Shown piece after piece: positions 1 to 7,310 of a stretch of 13,837 nucleotides of DNA (position 1 is its first letter; every line of letters begins with the position of its first letter). Source of the DNA: JBDRLV01 sp043812755 (GTDB lineage: Bacteria > Patescibacteriota > Patescibacteriia > UBA9934 > GWF2-40-263). A program made the position numbers and the translations under genes. The notes under the pieces are model-generated. The model was given only the letters and a program-made list of their open reading frames with translations. It was not told the DNA's origin and made no database searches. The stretch spans positions 1-13,837 of the forward strand of contig JBDRLV010000061.1 in NCBI GenBank assembly GCA_043812755.1, in the 5' to 3' direction.

Positions 1-1631
1 CATTGTTTATCTTCAAAGACCGCCATATTCATTTGTGCGTATAATTCGTTGATACGCCTTGTTGGGTGCTTTCGTGGCACTGCTACCCCCAAACGCGAAT
101 ACAGGTCAATTTCAGCCCTAATATAACCATACCTACGGCCATAAATATCATCAAAATAGGGCTTTCCAACAATATCCTCAGGATTCTCAAGTTTATCTGG
201 AATTGTATCTGTGCTAGTCAATTCAGCTGGATTAACAGTAGGACCTTCAGCTCCCTCAGCTCCAGGCTCAAAAAAATTAGCACCCATCTTTTTCATCTCA
301 TCGTCTGTTGCTCCGTACACTATTGGAGCTCCAGAACCCTTTACATATTGAAGAGTAAAATTCATTGGAGGATAATCACCATACTCTCCATCATCCAACA
401 TTTTGCATTTGAGCTCATCAAGGGTTTTCCAATACTCATCCTCACTATATTGTTTATTAAAAATGCAAAACTTTTTCTTTTTAAGCCCAACGCACCCAAA
501 ACAATTTTCTAAATCTTTGCATGAGCTGCAGTATTCAATATTTATACAGTTACTTAATATTGAAATTCCGAACCTGCACCATGAACAGTTTTTGGTTCCT
601 AATGAATAATAACAATCAGTTGCTCCAACAGGTGCGATTGTCAGATAACAATCATTTGATGGCACTGCGAATGCAAAGCTAACATAATCCATGTCGTGCG
701 TTCCATCAACTACGTAGTATCCATTTGTAACATTGTTTGCATTTACAATATAGTCACCTGTGCAATTCTCTGCTTTGATATTAAAGTTCTCGGGCCATAT
801 TGCTTTGCTCATTAACTCCTTGAATTTACTTTCATATTCTTGGCGTGATGACCATGACGATAAATCAACTTTAGCTTTGCGTTTCTTCCATTCATCCTCT
901 GACAACTGTTGATTCATCCAGATAAATTTCTTATTGCGTTTGTTAGTAGCTCCAAAACAGTTTTCGCAGTTACGACAATCAAAAATAAAATCACAACTCA
1001 TACAATCATAACTCTCACGTACAAAACGACAATTAAAAATTCTCTGAGAGTGGCAAACATTATATGAGTTTTGAATTGAAGTACAGAGAGTAAGTTCTGC
1101 AGAATCTTCGGACTCATATGCATTCATGCAATAAAAGCAATGCTTAGTTTGAGATGCAAGAACAAAATAACTATCCTGATCTCCTAGCGAGATGAACGCG
1201 AGTGAATTCTCAGGGAGAACATAATTATAATTTGCAGCTTGAGGAACAGCACGAGTCATTTCATAAATCTGATCAAAAACTGATCTATTCATATCAACAT
1301 CTTTTGCATGCTTTGTGAATTCCCTGCTAAACCAATCAATGTCTGGCAGAACCTTAACGCCAGATGCTGGATGGGTAGTTGAAATTATTGTCTCACCAGT
1401 TTCAGCATGCTTGTTGTACCACATATCAAAAAGCACAAAGAAACTTTTCATAAGTTTCATTCGTGTAATTGGGTGAAACTTACTTGGTGGCACATTGTAT
1501 TTCTTGTATTGTTCAATTTCCTTTTGATCCATGAACCATTTTGTACCAAGCATGGCGCAAGTTCGTTCGCCTGGCTGTGTGGCGTCAAGTATAGCTTTTA
1601 CTTTTTGGTCGTAGTTTGGTGTTTTGGACAT
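1..1631 (-). CDS. Array gene 1: Cys-rich tandem-array protein, C-terminus cut by window edge
   Basis: The frame is open from ATG at 1631 to the left edge, giving 543 codons plus the first two bases (TG) of the next. In the other copies that next residue is the first Cys of the C-terminal CxxC, so the gene is simply cut off and not broken. The product begins MSKTPNYDQKVKAILDATQP. It has C25 and KW31-32, a hydrophobic patch ending MWYNK (about 59-74), the first Cys cluster at residues 210-225 followed by FGATNKRN, and a second cluster at about 349-380 ending ENCFGCVGLK. The second cluster is slightly degenerate: KDLENC replaces the usual xDCENC. Residues 1-290 align with gene 2 without gaps. 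No Shine-Dalgarno is visible before the ATG. The 126-bp spacer to gene 2 lacks the cloverleaf element found in the right half of the array. Function is unknown; metal binding through the CxxC pairs is inferred. Confidence 0.9.
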   Translation of the reverse strand, partial: MSKTPNYDQKVKAILDATQPGERTCAMLGTKWFMDQKEIEQYKKYNVPPSKFHPITRMKLMKSFFVLFDMWYNKHAETGETIISTTHPASGVKVLPDIDWFSREFTKHAKDVDMNRSVFDQIYEMTRAVPQAANYNYVLPENSLAFISLGDQDSYFVLASQTKHCFYCMNAYESEDSAELTLCTSIQNSYNVCHSQRIFNCRFVRESYDCMSCDFIFDCRNCENCFGATNKRNKKFIWMNQQLSEDEWKKRKAKVDLSSWSSRQEYESKFKELMSKAIWPENFNIKAENCTGDYIVNANNVTNGYYVVDGTHDMDYVSFAFAVPSNDCYLTIAPVGATDCYYSLGTKNCSWCRFGISILSNCINIEYCSSCKDLENCFGCVGLKKKKFCIFNKQYSEDEYWKTLDELKCKMLDDGEYGDYPPMNFTLQYVKGSGAPIVYGATDDEMKKMGANFFEPGAEGAEGPTVNPAELTSTDTIPDKLENPEDIVGKPYFDDIYGRRYGYIRAEIDLYSRLGVAVPRKHPTRRINELYAQMNMAVFEDKQ

Positions 1632-1634
1632 ATG

Positions 1635-1731
1635 TTTTAGAATAACCAATTCACAATGTCTAATGACCAATCAATGCCCAATGTTTTAATGTCCATTGAA
1701 ATCATTAGTGGTTGGACATTCATTGGTCATT
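1635..1731. repeat. Nested inverted repeat with AATGACCAAT motifs between genes 2 and 1
   Basis: This AT-rich spacer contains AATGACCAAT at 1662-1671 and its exact complement ATTGGTCATT at 1722-1731. Inside that pair lie AATGTCCA at 1688-1695 and its complement TGGACATT at 1713-1720, so the whole can fold into a long interrupted stem. ACCAATTCACAATG at 1645-1658, followed by AATGACCAAT, recurs at 12807-12830 upstream of gene 7. The element may be a small dispersed repeat or a structured leader of gene 1. No convincing promoter could be picked out in it. Confidence 0.6.
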
Positions 1732-1757
1732 GAAAATTGATCATTAGTCATTATTAA

Positions 1758-3491
1758 TTACCCACGTTCTTCCATATACTTCAAATAACACTGATTACAA
1801 TAGATATTACGTTTTGGAAATCCTGGGTTAACAGAAACAATCAAATCCTTCGCACATTGAGAACAAGATGTTGTCGTGAACTCAGGCGTTTGAGAAGATT
1901 GTGTTAAATCCAATAGTCGTTTGACATGATGAACTGTTGGCGGAGCAATGCGGAGCTTTTTATACAATTCAAATTCTGGTTTTAAGTAAGCAAAACGACG
2001 ATCATATTTTTCATCATATAAAACTTTTCCAACAAATGGTTCAAGTTCATCAACAGAGTCTGGCAAGTCTTTTGTATTGATTACAACTTTTGCACCCATA
2101 AGTTCATCACCTACAGCATCAGCACTTTCTGGGTCAAACATGTGTGCGCCCATTTTCTCACCCAGTTCGCGAGTACTATTGTAATATCGCACAGCACCAC
2201 CTTCCATAAACCATGCAGGTGAAGATTTTTGTGGAAGAAACTGACCATATTCTTTTGTGGCCATCATGGCACATTTTATCTCATCAACCTTAGCCCAGTA
2301 GTCTTGCTCTGAATACTCTTTATTTAGAATATGAAATTTTTTATGTTTGAGTCCAACACAACCAAAACAATTCTCACAATCAAAACATTCTGTACAGTAT
2401 TCAAGATCTTGAGATCGTGAAACAAGATAACAGAATCTGCAGTTGCTTGAAGAGCTAGCATCAGAGCAATAATAACAGTTTTGTGCATTTGGAAGGCTGT
2501 CGCAAAAAGTGTTTCCTTCACACTGGCCAATTGCCCAAGTGTTGTGATACTCATTATTTGCACCTCCATCAGCGTAGTACACATATTCGCAATTAGTTGC
2601 TTTGGTTAAATATTCTCCAACACAATTTTCACAGTGCATGTTGAAGTTCTCTGGCCAAACGCATTGACTCATAAGTTCATCAAAGTGTTTAAGGTGAGCC
2701 TGTGCCTGAGAACGAATTCCAAGATCAACTTCTGCGCGTTTTTGTTTCCATTCTTCTTCGCTCAGTTGCTCATTGAACCAAAGAAAGTTCTTATTGCGTT
2801 TATTGGTAGCACCAAAACAATTTTCGCAATTTCTACAATCAAAAACAAAATCACAGTTCATACAGTCCTTGCTTTCACGCGCGTATTGGCAAGTGTGCAT
2901 GCGCTCGCAATGACTAATGAAATATCCGTTTGTAATGGCGTTACTGTTATAAACTTCTGCGGATGATTCTGTATCAAGCGCAGACACACTGAAAAAAGTA
3001 TTCTTGCTTTTTGATAGCACTACAAAATAACTGTTCACATCCCCGAGTGAAACAACGGCAATAGAATTTTCAGCAGGTTCAAAATTTCTATTTTGAGCAG
3101 AAGGGATTGCCAAACGTAAATCTAATACCTGATCAAGAAATGATTTATGTAAATCAACTTCTTTGGCGAAAGACGTGAAATCTTTTGCGTGCCACTCAAC
3201 ATCAGGTAATACTTTTATACCTGTTGCAGGATGCACAGGAGAAATAAGCGATTTCCCAGTTTCAGGATGCTTGCTATACCACCATTGTCCACCAGGAAAC
3301 ATTGCTGTCATGAATCTATGGCGCATGAGTGGTGAATGAGGTGGTGGAGGAACCATGTGCTTTCTATACGCTTCAAGTTCGCGCTCTGTTGTTTCCCATT
3401 TCTCACCAGAAAGCTCGCAGGTTTTTTCGCCTGTTTGCATGGAATCAAGGATTGGCTGAATTAATTTGTCGTAGTTTGGTGTTTTTGACAT
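1758..3491 (-). CDS. Array gene 2: Cys-rich tandem-array protein, 577 aa
   Basis: This is a complete family member with about 28 Cys (near 5%). Visible parts: MSKTPNYD start; C25 and KW31-32; an unusual PPPP at 48-51 where other copies read VPPS; WWYSKHPETGK at 70-80; SLGDVNSYF at 148-156. The first Cys cluster has Cys 210, 213, 219, 222 and 225, followed by FGATNKRN. Then come WPENF at 279-283 and a second cluster with Cys 339, 342, 351, 354, 366, 369, 372, 375 and 378. A C-terminal CxxC-x18-CxxC (543, 546, 565, 568) resembles a zinc ribbon. There is no signal peptide or clear membrane helix, so it is probably cytoplasmic. The start is set by alignment with the paralogs; there is no Shine-Dalgarno. 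From memory, related CPR proteins may carry automatic labels such as CaiB/BaiF family, but nothing here looks like a CoA transferase, so I do not use that name. Function unknown. Confidence 0.93.
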   Translation of the reverse strand: MSKTPNYDKLIQPILDSMQTGEKTCELSGEKWETTERELEAYRKHMVPPPPHSPLMRHRFMTAMFPGGQWWYSKHPETGKSLISPVHPATGIKVLPDVEWHAKDFTSFAKEVDLHKSFLDQVLDLRLAIPSAQNRNFEPAENSIAVVSLGDVNSYFVVLSKSKNTFFSVSALDTESSAEVYNSNAITNGYFISHCERMHTCQYARESKDCMNCDFVFDCRNCENCFGATNKRNKNFLWFNEQLSEEEWKQKRAEVDLGIRSQAQAHLKHFDELMSQCVWPENFNMHCENCVGEYLTKATNCEYVYYADGGANNEYHNTWAIGQCEGNTFCDSLPNAQNCYYCSDASSSSNCRFCYLVSRSQDLEYCTECFDCENCFGCVGLKHKKFHILNKEYSEQDYWAKVDEIKCAMMATKEYGQFLPQKSSPAWFMEGGAVRYYNSTRELGEKMGAHMFDPESADAVGDELMGAKVVINTKDLPDSVDELEPFVGKVLYDEKYDRRFAYLKPEFELYKKLRIAPPTVHHVKRLLDLTQSSQTPEFTTTSCSQCAKDLIVSVNPGFPKRNIYCNQCYLKYMEERG

Positions 3492-3516
3492 ATGTTTAGA
3501 AGTGTTTGAAGAGCTA

Positions 3517-3573
3517 GAGGTGCTTGAGGTTCTAAACGTAAACTTTTAACTTTTCAAAACCCTCAAGCTCCTT
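3517..3573. repeat. Stem-loop in the spacer between genes 3 and 2
   Basis: GCTTGAGG at 3522-3529 pairs perfectly with CCTCAAGC at 3561-3568. The stem extends outward past one mismatch by about three more pairs (AGG/CCT), around a loop of about 31 nt. It starts right after the stop codon of gene 3. It is unrelated in sequence to the cloverleaf elements of the other spacers and has no U-run typical of an intrinsic terminator. It could be an mRNA processing or stability hairpin, or a relic of another repeat. Confidence 0.45.
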
Positions 3574-5307
3574 TTATCCCTTCTGTTCTAAATACTTAAG
3601 ATAACATTCATTGCAATTAACTACCTTATTCGGGAATGTTGCATTTTTATAGGCAGTGATCATTTTACCACACTCTCCACATTCAACTTGATAAGGCAAA
3701 GGTGAATTGGAATGCCGAATTGTGTTTTCAAGTCTTGTGAGAAAATGTCTTCGCGGAAGCGGTAATTGATGATCTTGATAAAATTTAAATTCTTGTTTTG
3801 TTATACTGTAACTTCTTTGAATTTCTTTATCATAAATCGGTACTCCAACATACTTTGTTTCATCAACGTCAACCAAACAGTCAGGAAGATCATCAGATAT
3901 CAAACAATTACCAACTCCACTGGAAGGCATCACAATATTTGCTGTTTTTGGATCGAAAGTTGGGGCATCAAACATTTTGAGTTCCTCATCAGAGTATTGT
4001 GCGTACATGTTCCCCATTGAAAACTGTAATCCAGATTCAGAAAGTGCAGCAGGTAAGAATTCTCCATACTCACCACGATCCAGCATTGCACATTTAAGCT
4101 CATCAACTTTCTGCCAGTATTCTTCCTGTTTATATTGTTTATTAAAAATATAAAATTGTTTTCGTTTTAAGCCCGCACACCCAAAACAGTATTCACAGTT
4201 ATGACAATCAATTGAGTATTCCATATTCGATGAGTACCAGCATCTTGCACAGAATTTGATATTTTCGCCTTTAACTTGATCAGCACTGTAGTATGTATTA
4301 CTTCCCCACCCAATCCATACAGAAAATGCTGAATCCCTATGCTCAACAGCCATCGAGCATTCATATGTGTCCACTGCTTTATCAGACCAATAAGCATTAA
4401 AGCAACGTGTGCTCTCCTCAATATATTCACCATTACACTCTTCAGATCCAATATAAAAATTCTCTGGCCACACAGCCCCATCAAAGATGTCATAAAATTT
4501 ATTAATAGTGTTTTGAAGATTTGGATAACAAGATAAATTTGTTTCTGAGATTTTCTTTTTCCATTCGTCTTCAGACAACTGTTCATTCCACCATAGATAC
4601 TTTCTATTTCTCTTGTTTGTAGCACCAAAACAAAATTCACAATTTCGACAATCAAAAATAAAAGAGCAGTTAATACAATCACGGGACTCAAACGCATACT
4701 TGCAATTATACATTTTATTTACCCTGTTCATTGTATAACAATTTCTGGCAATATTTGTGTTTGTAAGATCTGTTGAGTCTTCAATATGGTAACCTATTGT
4801 TTGGTATTGTACGCGCTTAAGGTCCCAATTCCCAAATGTCATGTATGAATCCGAAACCTCAAGCGTATCAACAGATATTGTATTAATATCTTTTGGGTCT
4901 GCTCGTAAATTTCCAACAGGCACACTAAATGCGAGTTGCTTAAACTGATCAAAAAATGACTTTTGAAGATTGACTTCAAATCCTTTGTCCAGAAATTCAG
5001 CAACCGCCCACTCTTTATCAGTTATGACCTGAAAAGGACTGTCAGGATGTACAAAAGATAAAATAGGCTTGCCAGTTTCAGCATGCGGTTTCCACCAAAT
5101 AGCAACTCCAGATGGAAACCCGAACAGTAAACGTCTGCGAGTTTCAGGATGCAAATCCGAAGGTGGCACATTAAATTTTTTGTACCAACCCAGTTCTTCC
5201 TCTGTCATATCCCATTTACGACCTGAGAGAGCACAAACCCGCTCACCAGGTTTAGTGGCGTTGAGGATTGTTTTGATTTTCAAGTCAAAATTTGGTGTAT
5301 TACTCAT
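3574..5307 (-). CDS. Array gene 3: divergent Cys-rich tandem-array protein, 577 aa
   Basis: This complete family member is the most divergent copy in its body. It begins MSNTPNFDLKIKTIL, which only gene 7 shares. The first Cys cluster is at 211-226 (one residue shifted relative to the other copies) and is followed by FGATNKRNRKYLWW. The stretch at 150-200 has lost the SLGD-NSYF and RIxxC consensus (EVSDSYM, RVNKMYNC). The second cluster (about 353-377) has Ser365 where the others have the EYC cysteine. The C-terminal CxxC-x18-CxxC is intact at 543, 546, 565 and 568, and the protein ends YLKYLEQKG. It holds about 25 Cys, the fewest in the array. The ATG overlaps the TAA of a short ghost ORF (5300-5383), so translation might be coupled. 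The first 47 bp of the gene region are identical to those of gene 7. Function unknown. Confidence 0.92.
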   Translation of the reverse strand: MSNTPNFDLKIKTILNATKPGERVCALSGRKWDMTEEELGWYKKFNVPPSDLHPETRRRLLFGFPSGVAIWWKPHAETGKPILSFVHPDSPFQVITDKEWAVAEFLDKGFEVNLQKSFFDQFKQLAFSVPVGNLRADPKDINTISVDTLEVSDSYMTFGNWDLKRVQYQTIGYHIEDSTDLTNTNIARNCYTMNRVNKMYNCKYAFESRDCINCSFIFDCRNCEFCFGATNKRNRKYLWWNEQLSEDEWKKKISETNLSCYPNLQNTINKFYDIFDGAVWPENFYIGSEECNGEYIEESTRCFNAYWSDKAVDTYECSMAVEHRDSAFSVWIGWGSNTYYSADQVKGENIKFCARCWYSSNMEYSIDCHNCEYCFGCAGLKRKQFYIFNKQYKQEEYWQKVDELKCAMLDRGEYGEFLPAALSESGLQFSMGNMYAQYSDEELKMFDAPTFDPKTANIVMPSSGVGNCLISDDLPDCLVDVDETKYVGVPIYDKEIQRSYSITKQEFKFYQDHQLPLPRRHFLTRLENTIRHSNSPLPYQVECGECGKMITAYKNATFPNKVVNCNECYLKYLEQKG

Positions 5308-5309
5308 AT
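5263..5309 (-). repeat. 47-bp segment identical to the start of gene 7
   Basis: Bases 5263-5309 cover the first 45 bases of gene 3 plus 2 bp upstream. By eye they match 12676-12722 at the start of gene 7 without a mismatch. Further into the two genes the nucleotide identity quickly falls, although the proteins remain homologous. Exact identity limited to the 5' end suggests recent recombination or gene conversion. Confidence 0.8.
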
Positions 5310-5383
5310 AATTTTGACGAAGATCCCTCCGTAGCTCCGAAGGAGCGAAGGGGGATGGTGTCGTAGTTTGGTGTTTTGGACAT
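5300..5383 (-). pseudogene. Ghost start of a lost array paralog (MSKTPNYD remnant)
   Basis: From ATG at 5383 the minus strand reads MSKTPNYD, the array N-terminus, then runs out of family similarity into a hairpin sequence and stops at TAA 5300-5302, inside the start of gene 3. The 25 bp at 5360-5384 are identical to 1608-1632 at the start of gene 1. The ghost ATG lies 11 nt from the cloverleaf element at 5395-5482, the same distance that separates gene 4 from its element. The simplest reading is that an intact paralog once began here and was deleted to its first eight codons. A 27-residue leader peptide coupled to gene 3 is possible but less likely. Confidence 0.7.
5323..5356. repeat. GC-rich hairpin between ghost start and gene 3
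   Basis: The sequence runs from ATCCCTCCG to AAGGGGGAT, with GCTCC/GGAGC pairing around a central GAA. It forms a near-perfect short hairpin. A homologous hairpin sits at 12729-12763 in the same position relative to gene 7, between that gene and its own ghost start. It may be a small dispersed palindrome that marks the recombination junction. Confidence 0.6.
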
Positions 5384-5394
5384 AGGTCTGGTTA

Positions 5395-5482
5395 GTCATC
5401 CTGAGCCGTAGGCGAAGAATCCCATTGCCAACAATGAGATTCTTCGTCGTCCTTCGACAAGCTCAGGACTCCTCAGAATGAC
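5395..5482 (-). repeat. Cloverleaf-type palindromic element, copy R1
   Basis: This 88-bp element fills most of the spacer downstream of gene 4. The outer arms are GTCATCCTGAG and CTCAGAATGAC; the central arm is GAAGAATCCCATTG with CAATGAGATTCTTC. Side hairpins are GCC-GTA-GGC and GTCG-N5-CGAC, and there is an extra CTCAGG close to the right end. In the RNA made with the genes, the outer arm pairs fully using one G-U wobble. It is the longest of the four copies. It starts 6 bp after the stop of gene 4 and ends 11 nt before the ghost start at 5383. Confidence 0.85.
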
Positions 5483-5488
5483 AGGCGT

Positions 5489-7213
5489 CTAGCCATATTG
5501 TTCTAAATACCTCAAATAGCATTCTCTACAATATATCTTGCGATCTGGATATGTATTATTGTGAGCTATCTGGATCGATTTATTACATGCGCGACATGAT
5601 GATCCAAGAATATCCATTGTGTTGATTTCGCACCATTGATCCTCAATACGTTTGATAAAATGCTCGCGACGAATTGGTACACCAAGTCGACGATGTAACT
5701 CTAATTCCATTGGGTGAATACTGAATGGTCGTTTTAACTTTTCATCCATAAAACCTACACCAAGCCACTCATCGCCTACATCATTAATGTGCTTTGGTAA
5801 GTCTTCAAGGGCGCGTATTGGTCTGTTTGACCAATCCCCATACGCCTCATCAAGAGCTGTGTCATAACAAAGCACACCAATCAATTTCTCTTCACCTTTC
5901 CAATTAAACGTAATAAAACCACCTGTGTGTTCAAAAGATGTTTGCATAAGCGTTGAAGGTACTGTGCGTCCGTATTCATTTTGATCAAGCATTGCGCATT
6001 TAATCTGATCAATTTTTTCCCAATAAGCAGCTTCTTCATAAGATGTATTAAAGATATGAAATTTTTTATGCTTGAGTCCTACACACCCAAAGCAGTTTTC
6101 GCATTCTAAACACTCAATACAGTACTCGCAGTTCTGACAACGAGTAATAATCCAAGAGAAAAAACAGCGCGAACAATTAACTGCGATTAAATTTCCAAAA
6201 CAGTCTGAGCTTCCCGGATCACATCCCCAATGACAATTTTCTGTTCCTAGGTTTGCCCAGACAGTCCACGTACAATTTTTTGCTCCTTCTGAAAACCAGC
6301 CGCGATATACATCAATACATTTTTGCATGTATTCCCCTGTTGTATTTTCACTTTGTTCATTAAAATTTTCAGGCCATATCACTTCATTTCCAATTTGTTT
6401 TCTAAATGTATGATACAAATTATCAAAAACATCAAATGAACCTAAATTAACTTCGGCACGTCTCTTTTTCCATTCTTCTTCAGAAAGCTGTTTATTTTCC
6501 CAAAAAAATTTCTTATAGCGTTGATTCCAGCTCATGAAACAGTATTCGCAATTACGACAATCAAATATAAAATCACAATTTAAACAATCCCGTGATTCAC
6601 GCACAACTCTGCATTTGTTTATATTGCGTCCTGCAACAACATTGTACGAATCCTGAACATTATTGCTCCAGTTGATTTCTGAAGAATTTTCAATATTGAG
6701 AGAATCAGCACTATAGGTGCAACGCTTTGAAATTGTTCCCTCAACAAAGAAACTGTTCTCATCCCCAAGACTATGACGCGCAATTGAATTTACAGGTTGT
6801 TTAAAATTTCGATAGGCACTCAACGGCACCTCAAACGCAAGATGCACAAGTTGATCAAGCACAGACGACGACAAATCAATCTCTTGCGAAATAGATGAAA
6901 AGTCCTCTTTATGCCAGTCATCATCTATCATTACTTTATATTTTGTGTGAGGATGCGTTGCAGTGATAAGAGGTTTTCCATTTCTGTAATCCTTATTCCA
7001 CCACCAAGAGAAACCTGTTAATAAAATTAACAAGCGCATAAGAAATGTTCGTGGTGAGAATACTGGCACTGGCAAATTAAAATCACGAAGCATCTGTAGC
7101 GTGCGCTGATCAAGCATCCACTTCTGCCCAGTGAGTTCACAAACACGCTCACCGGGTTGGGTAGCGTCGAGAATGGATTTTATTTTATTGTCGTAGTTTG
7201 GGGTTTTGCTCAT
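5489..7213 (-). CDS. Array gene 4: Cys-rich tandem-array protein, 574 aa
   Basis: This complete family member is close to gene 7 in its body: GFSWWWNKD at 67-75, MQKCIDVYRGW, RCQNCEYCIECLECENCF, AYGDW, HPMELEL. The first cluster is Cys 210, 213, 219, 222 and 225, but the following FGATNKRN is replaced by FMSWNQRYKK, a change gene 7 partly shares (AWNKRYKK). Instead of WYKKFNVPPS it reads MLRDFNLPVP, followed by a hydrophobic run LMRLLILLTGF (58-68) that is too short for a confident membrane helix. The C-terminal CxxC-x18-CxxC is at 540, 543, 562 and 565, and the protein ends YLRYLEQYG. It has about 29 Cys. The start at 7213 follows the family; no good Shine-Dalgarno lies at normal spacing, because the AGGATGAC of element R2 is too far upstream. 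Function unknown; metal binding inferred. Confidence 0.93.
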   Translation of the reverse strand: MSKTPNYDNKIKSILDATQPGERVCELTGQKWMLDQRTLQMLRDFNLPVPVFSPRTFLMRLLILLTGFSWWWNKDYRNGKPLITATHPHTKYKVMIDDDWHKEDFSSISQEIDLSSSVLDQLVHLAFEVPLSAYRNFKQPVNSIARHSLGDENSFFVEGTISKRCTYSADSLNIENSSEINWSNNVQDSYNVVAGRNINKCRVVRESRDCLNCDFIFDCRNCEYCFMSWNQRYKKFFWENKQLSEEEWKKRRAEVNLGSFDVFDNLYHTFRKQIGNEVIWPENFNEQSENTTGEYMQKCIDVYRGWFSEGAKNCTWTVWANLGTENCHWGCDPGSSDCFGNLIAVNCSRCFFSWIITRCQNCEYCIECLECENCFGCVGLKHKKFHIFNTSYEEAAYWEKIDQIKCAMLDQNEYGRTVPSTLMQTSFEHTGGFITFNWKGEEKLIGVLCYDTALDEAYGDWSNRPIRALEDLPKHINDVGDEWLGVGFMDEKLKRPFSIHPMELELHRRLGVPIRREHFIKRIEDQWCEINTMDILGSSCRACNKSIQIAHNNTYPDRKIYCRECYLRYLEQYG

Positions 7214-7224
7214 ATATCTAGTCT

Positions 7225-7303
7225 GTCATCCTGAGGCTTTAGCCGAAGGATCCCATTGTTTAGCAATGAGATTCTTCGTCGGCTGACGCCTCCTCAGAAT
7301 GAC
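7225..7303 (-). repeat. Cloverleaf-type palindromic element, copy R2
   Basis: This 79-bp element fills the spacer between genes 5 and 4, starting 7 bp after the stop of gene 5 and ending 11 nt before the ATG of gene 4. The outer arms are GTCATCCTGAG/CTCAGAATGAC and the central arm is GAAGGATCCCATTG/CAATGAGATTCTTC. The side hairpins are GGC-TTTA-GCC and GGC-TGAC-GCC, which differ from those in R1, R3 and R4 but still pair. Confidence 0.85.
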
Positions 7304-7310
7304 AAATGGT

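Noticed and set aside
1..1631. Gene 1 as a pseudogene
   Set aside because: The frame is open to the very edge and its last partial codon (TG) fits the expected Cys; it is only cut by the window.
1758..3491. Naming the family a CaiB/BaiF CoA transferase
   Set aside because: I remember such labels on similar CPR proteins, but no CoA transferase family III features are visible and the Cys-rich two-module layout is unlike that family.
3517..3573. Intrinsic terminator after gene 3
   Set aside because: The stem has a 31-nt loop and no U-run follows it on the sense strand; gene 2 starts soon after.
5489..7213. Membrane anchor at residues about 58-72 of the array proteins
   Set aside because: The hydrophobic patch is about 11-15 residues, varies between copies, contains Pro/Gly in genes 2 and 3, and has no signal-peptide context.
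7225..7303. tRNA gene, because of the cloverleaf-like fold
   Set aside because: No acceptor stem with CCA-type end, no GG-TTCGA T-loop in the proper place and no anticodon-arm consensus; the same fold repeats four times with changed arms.
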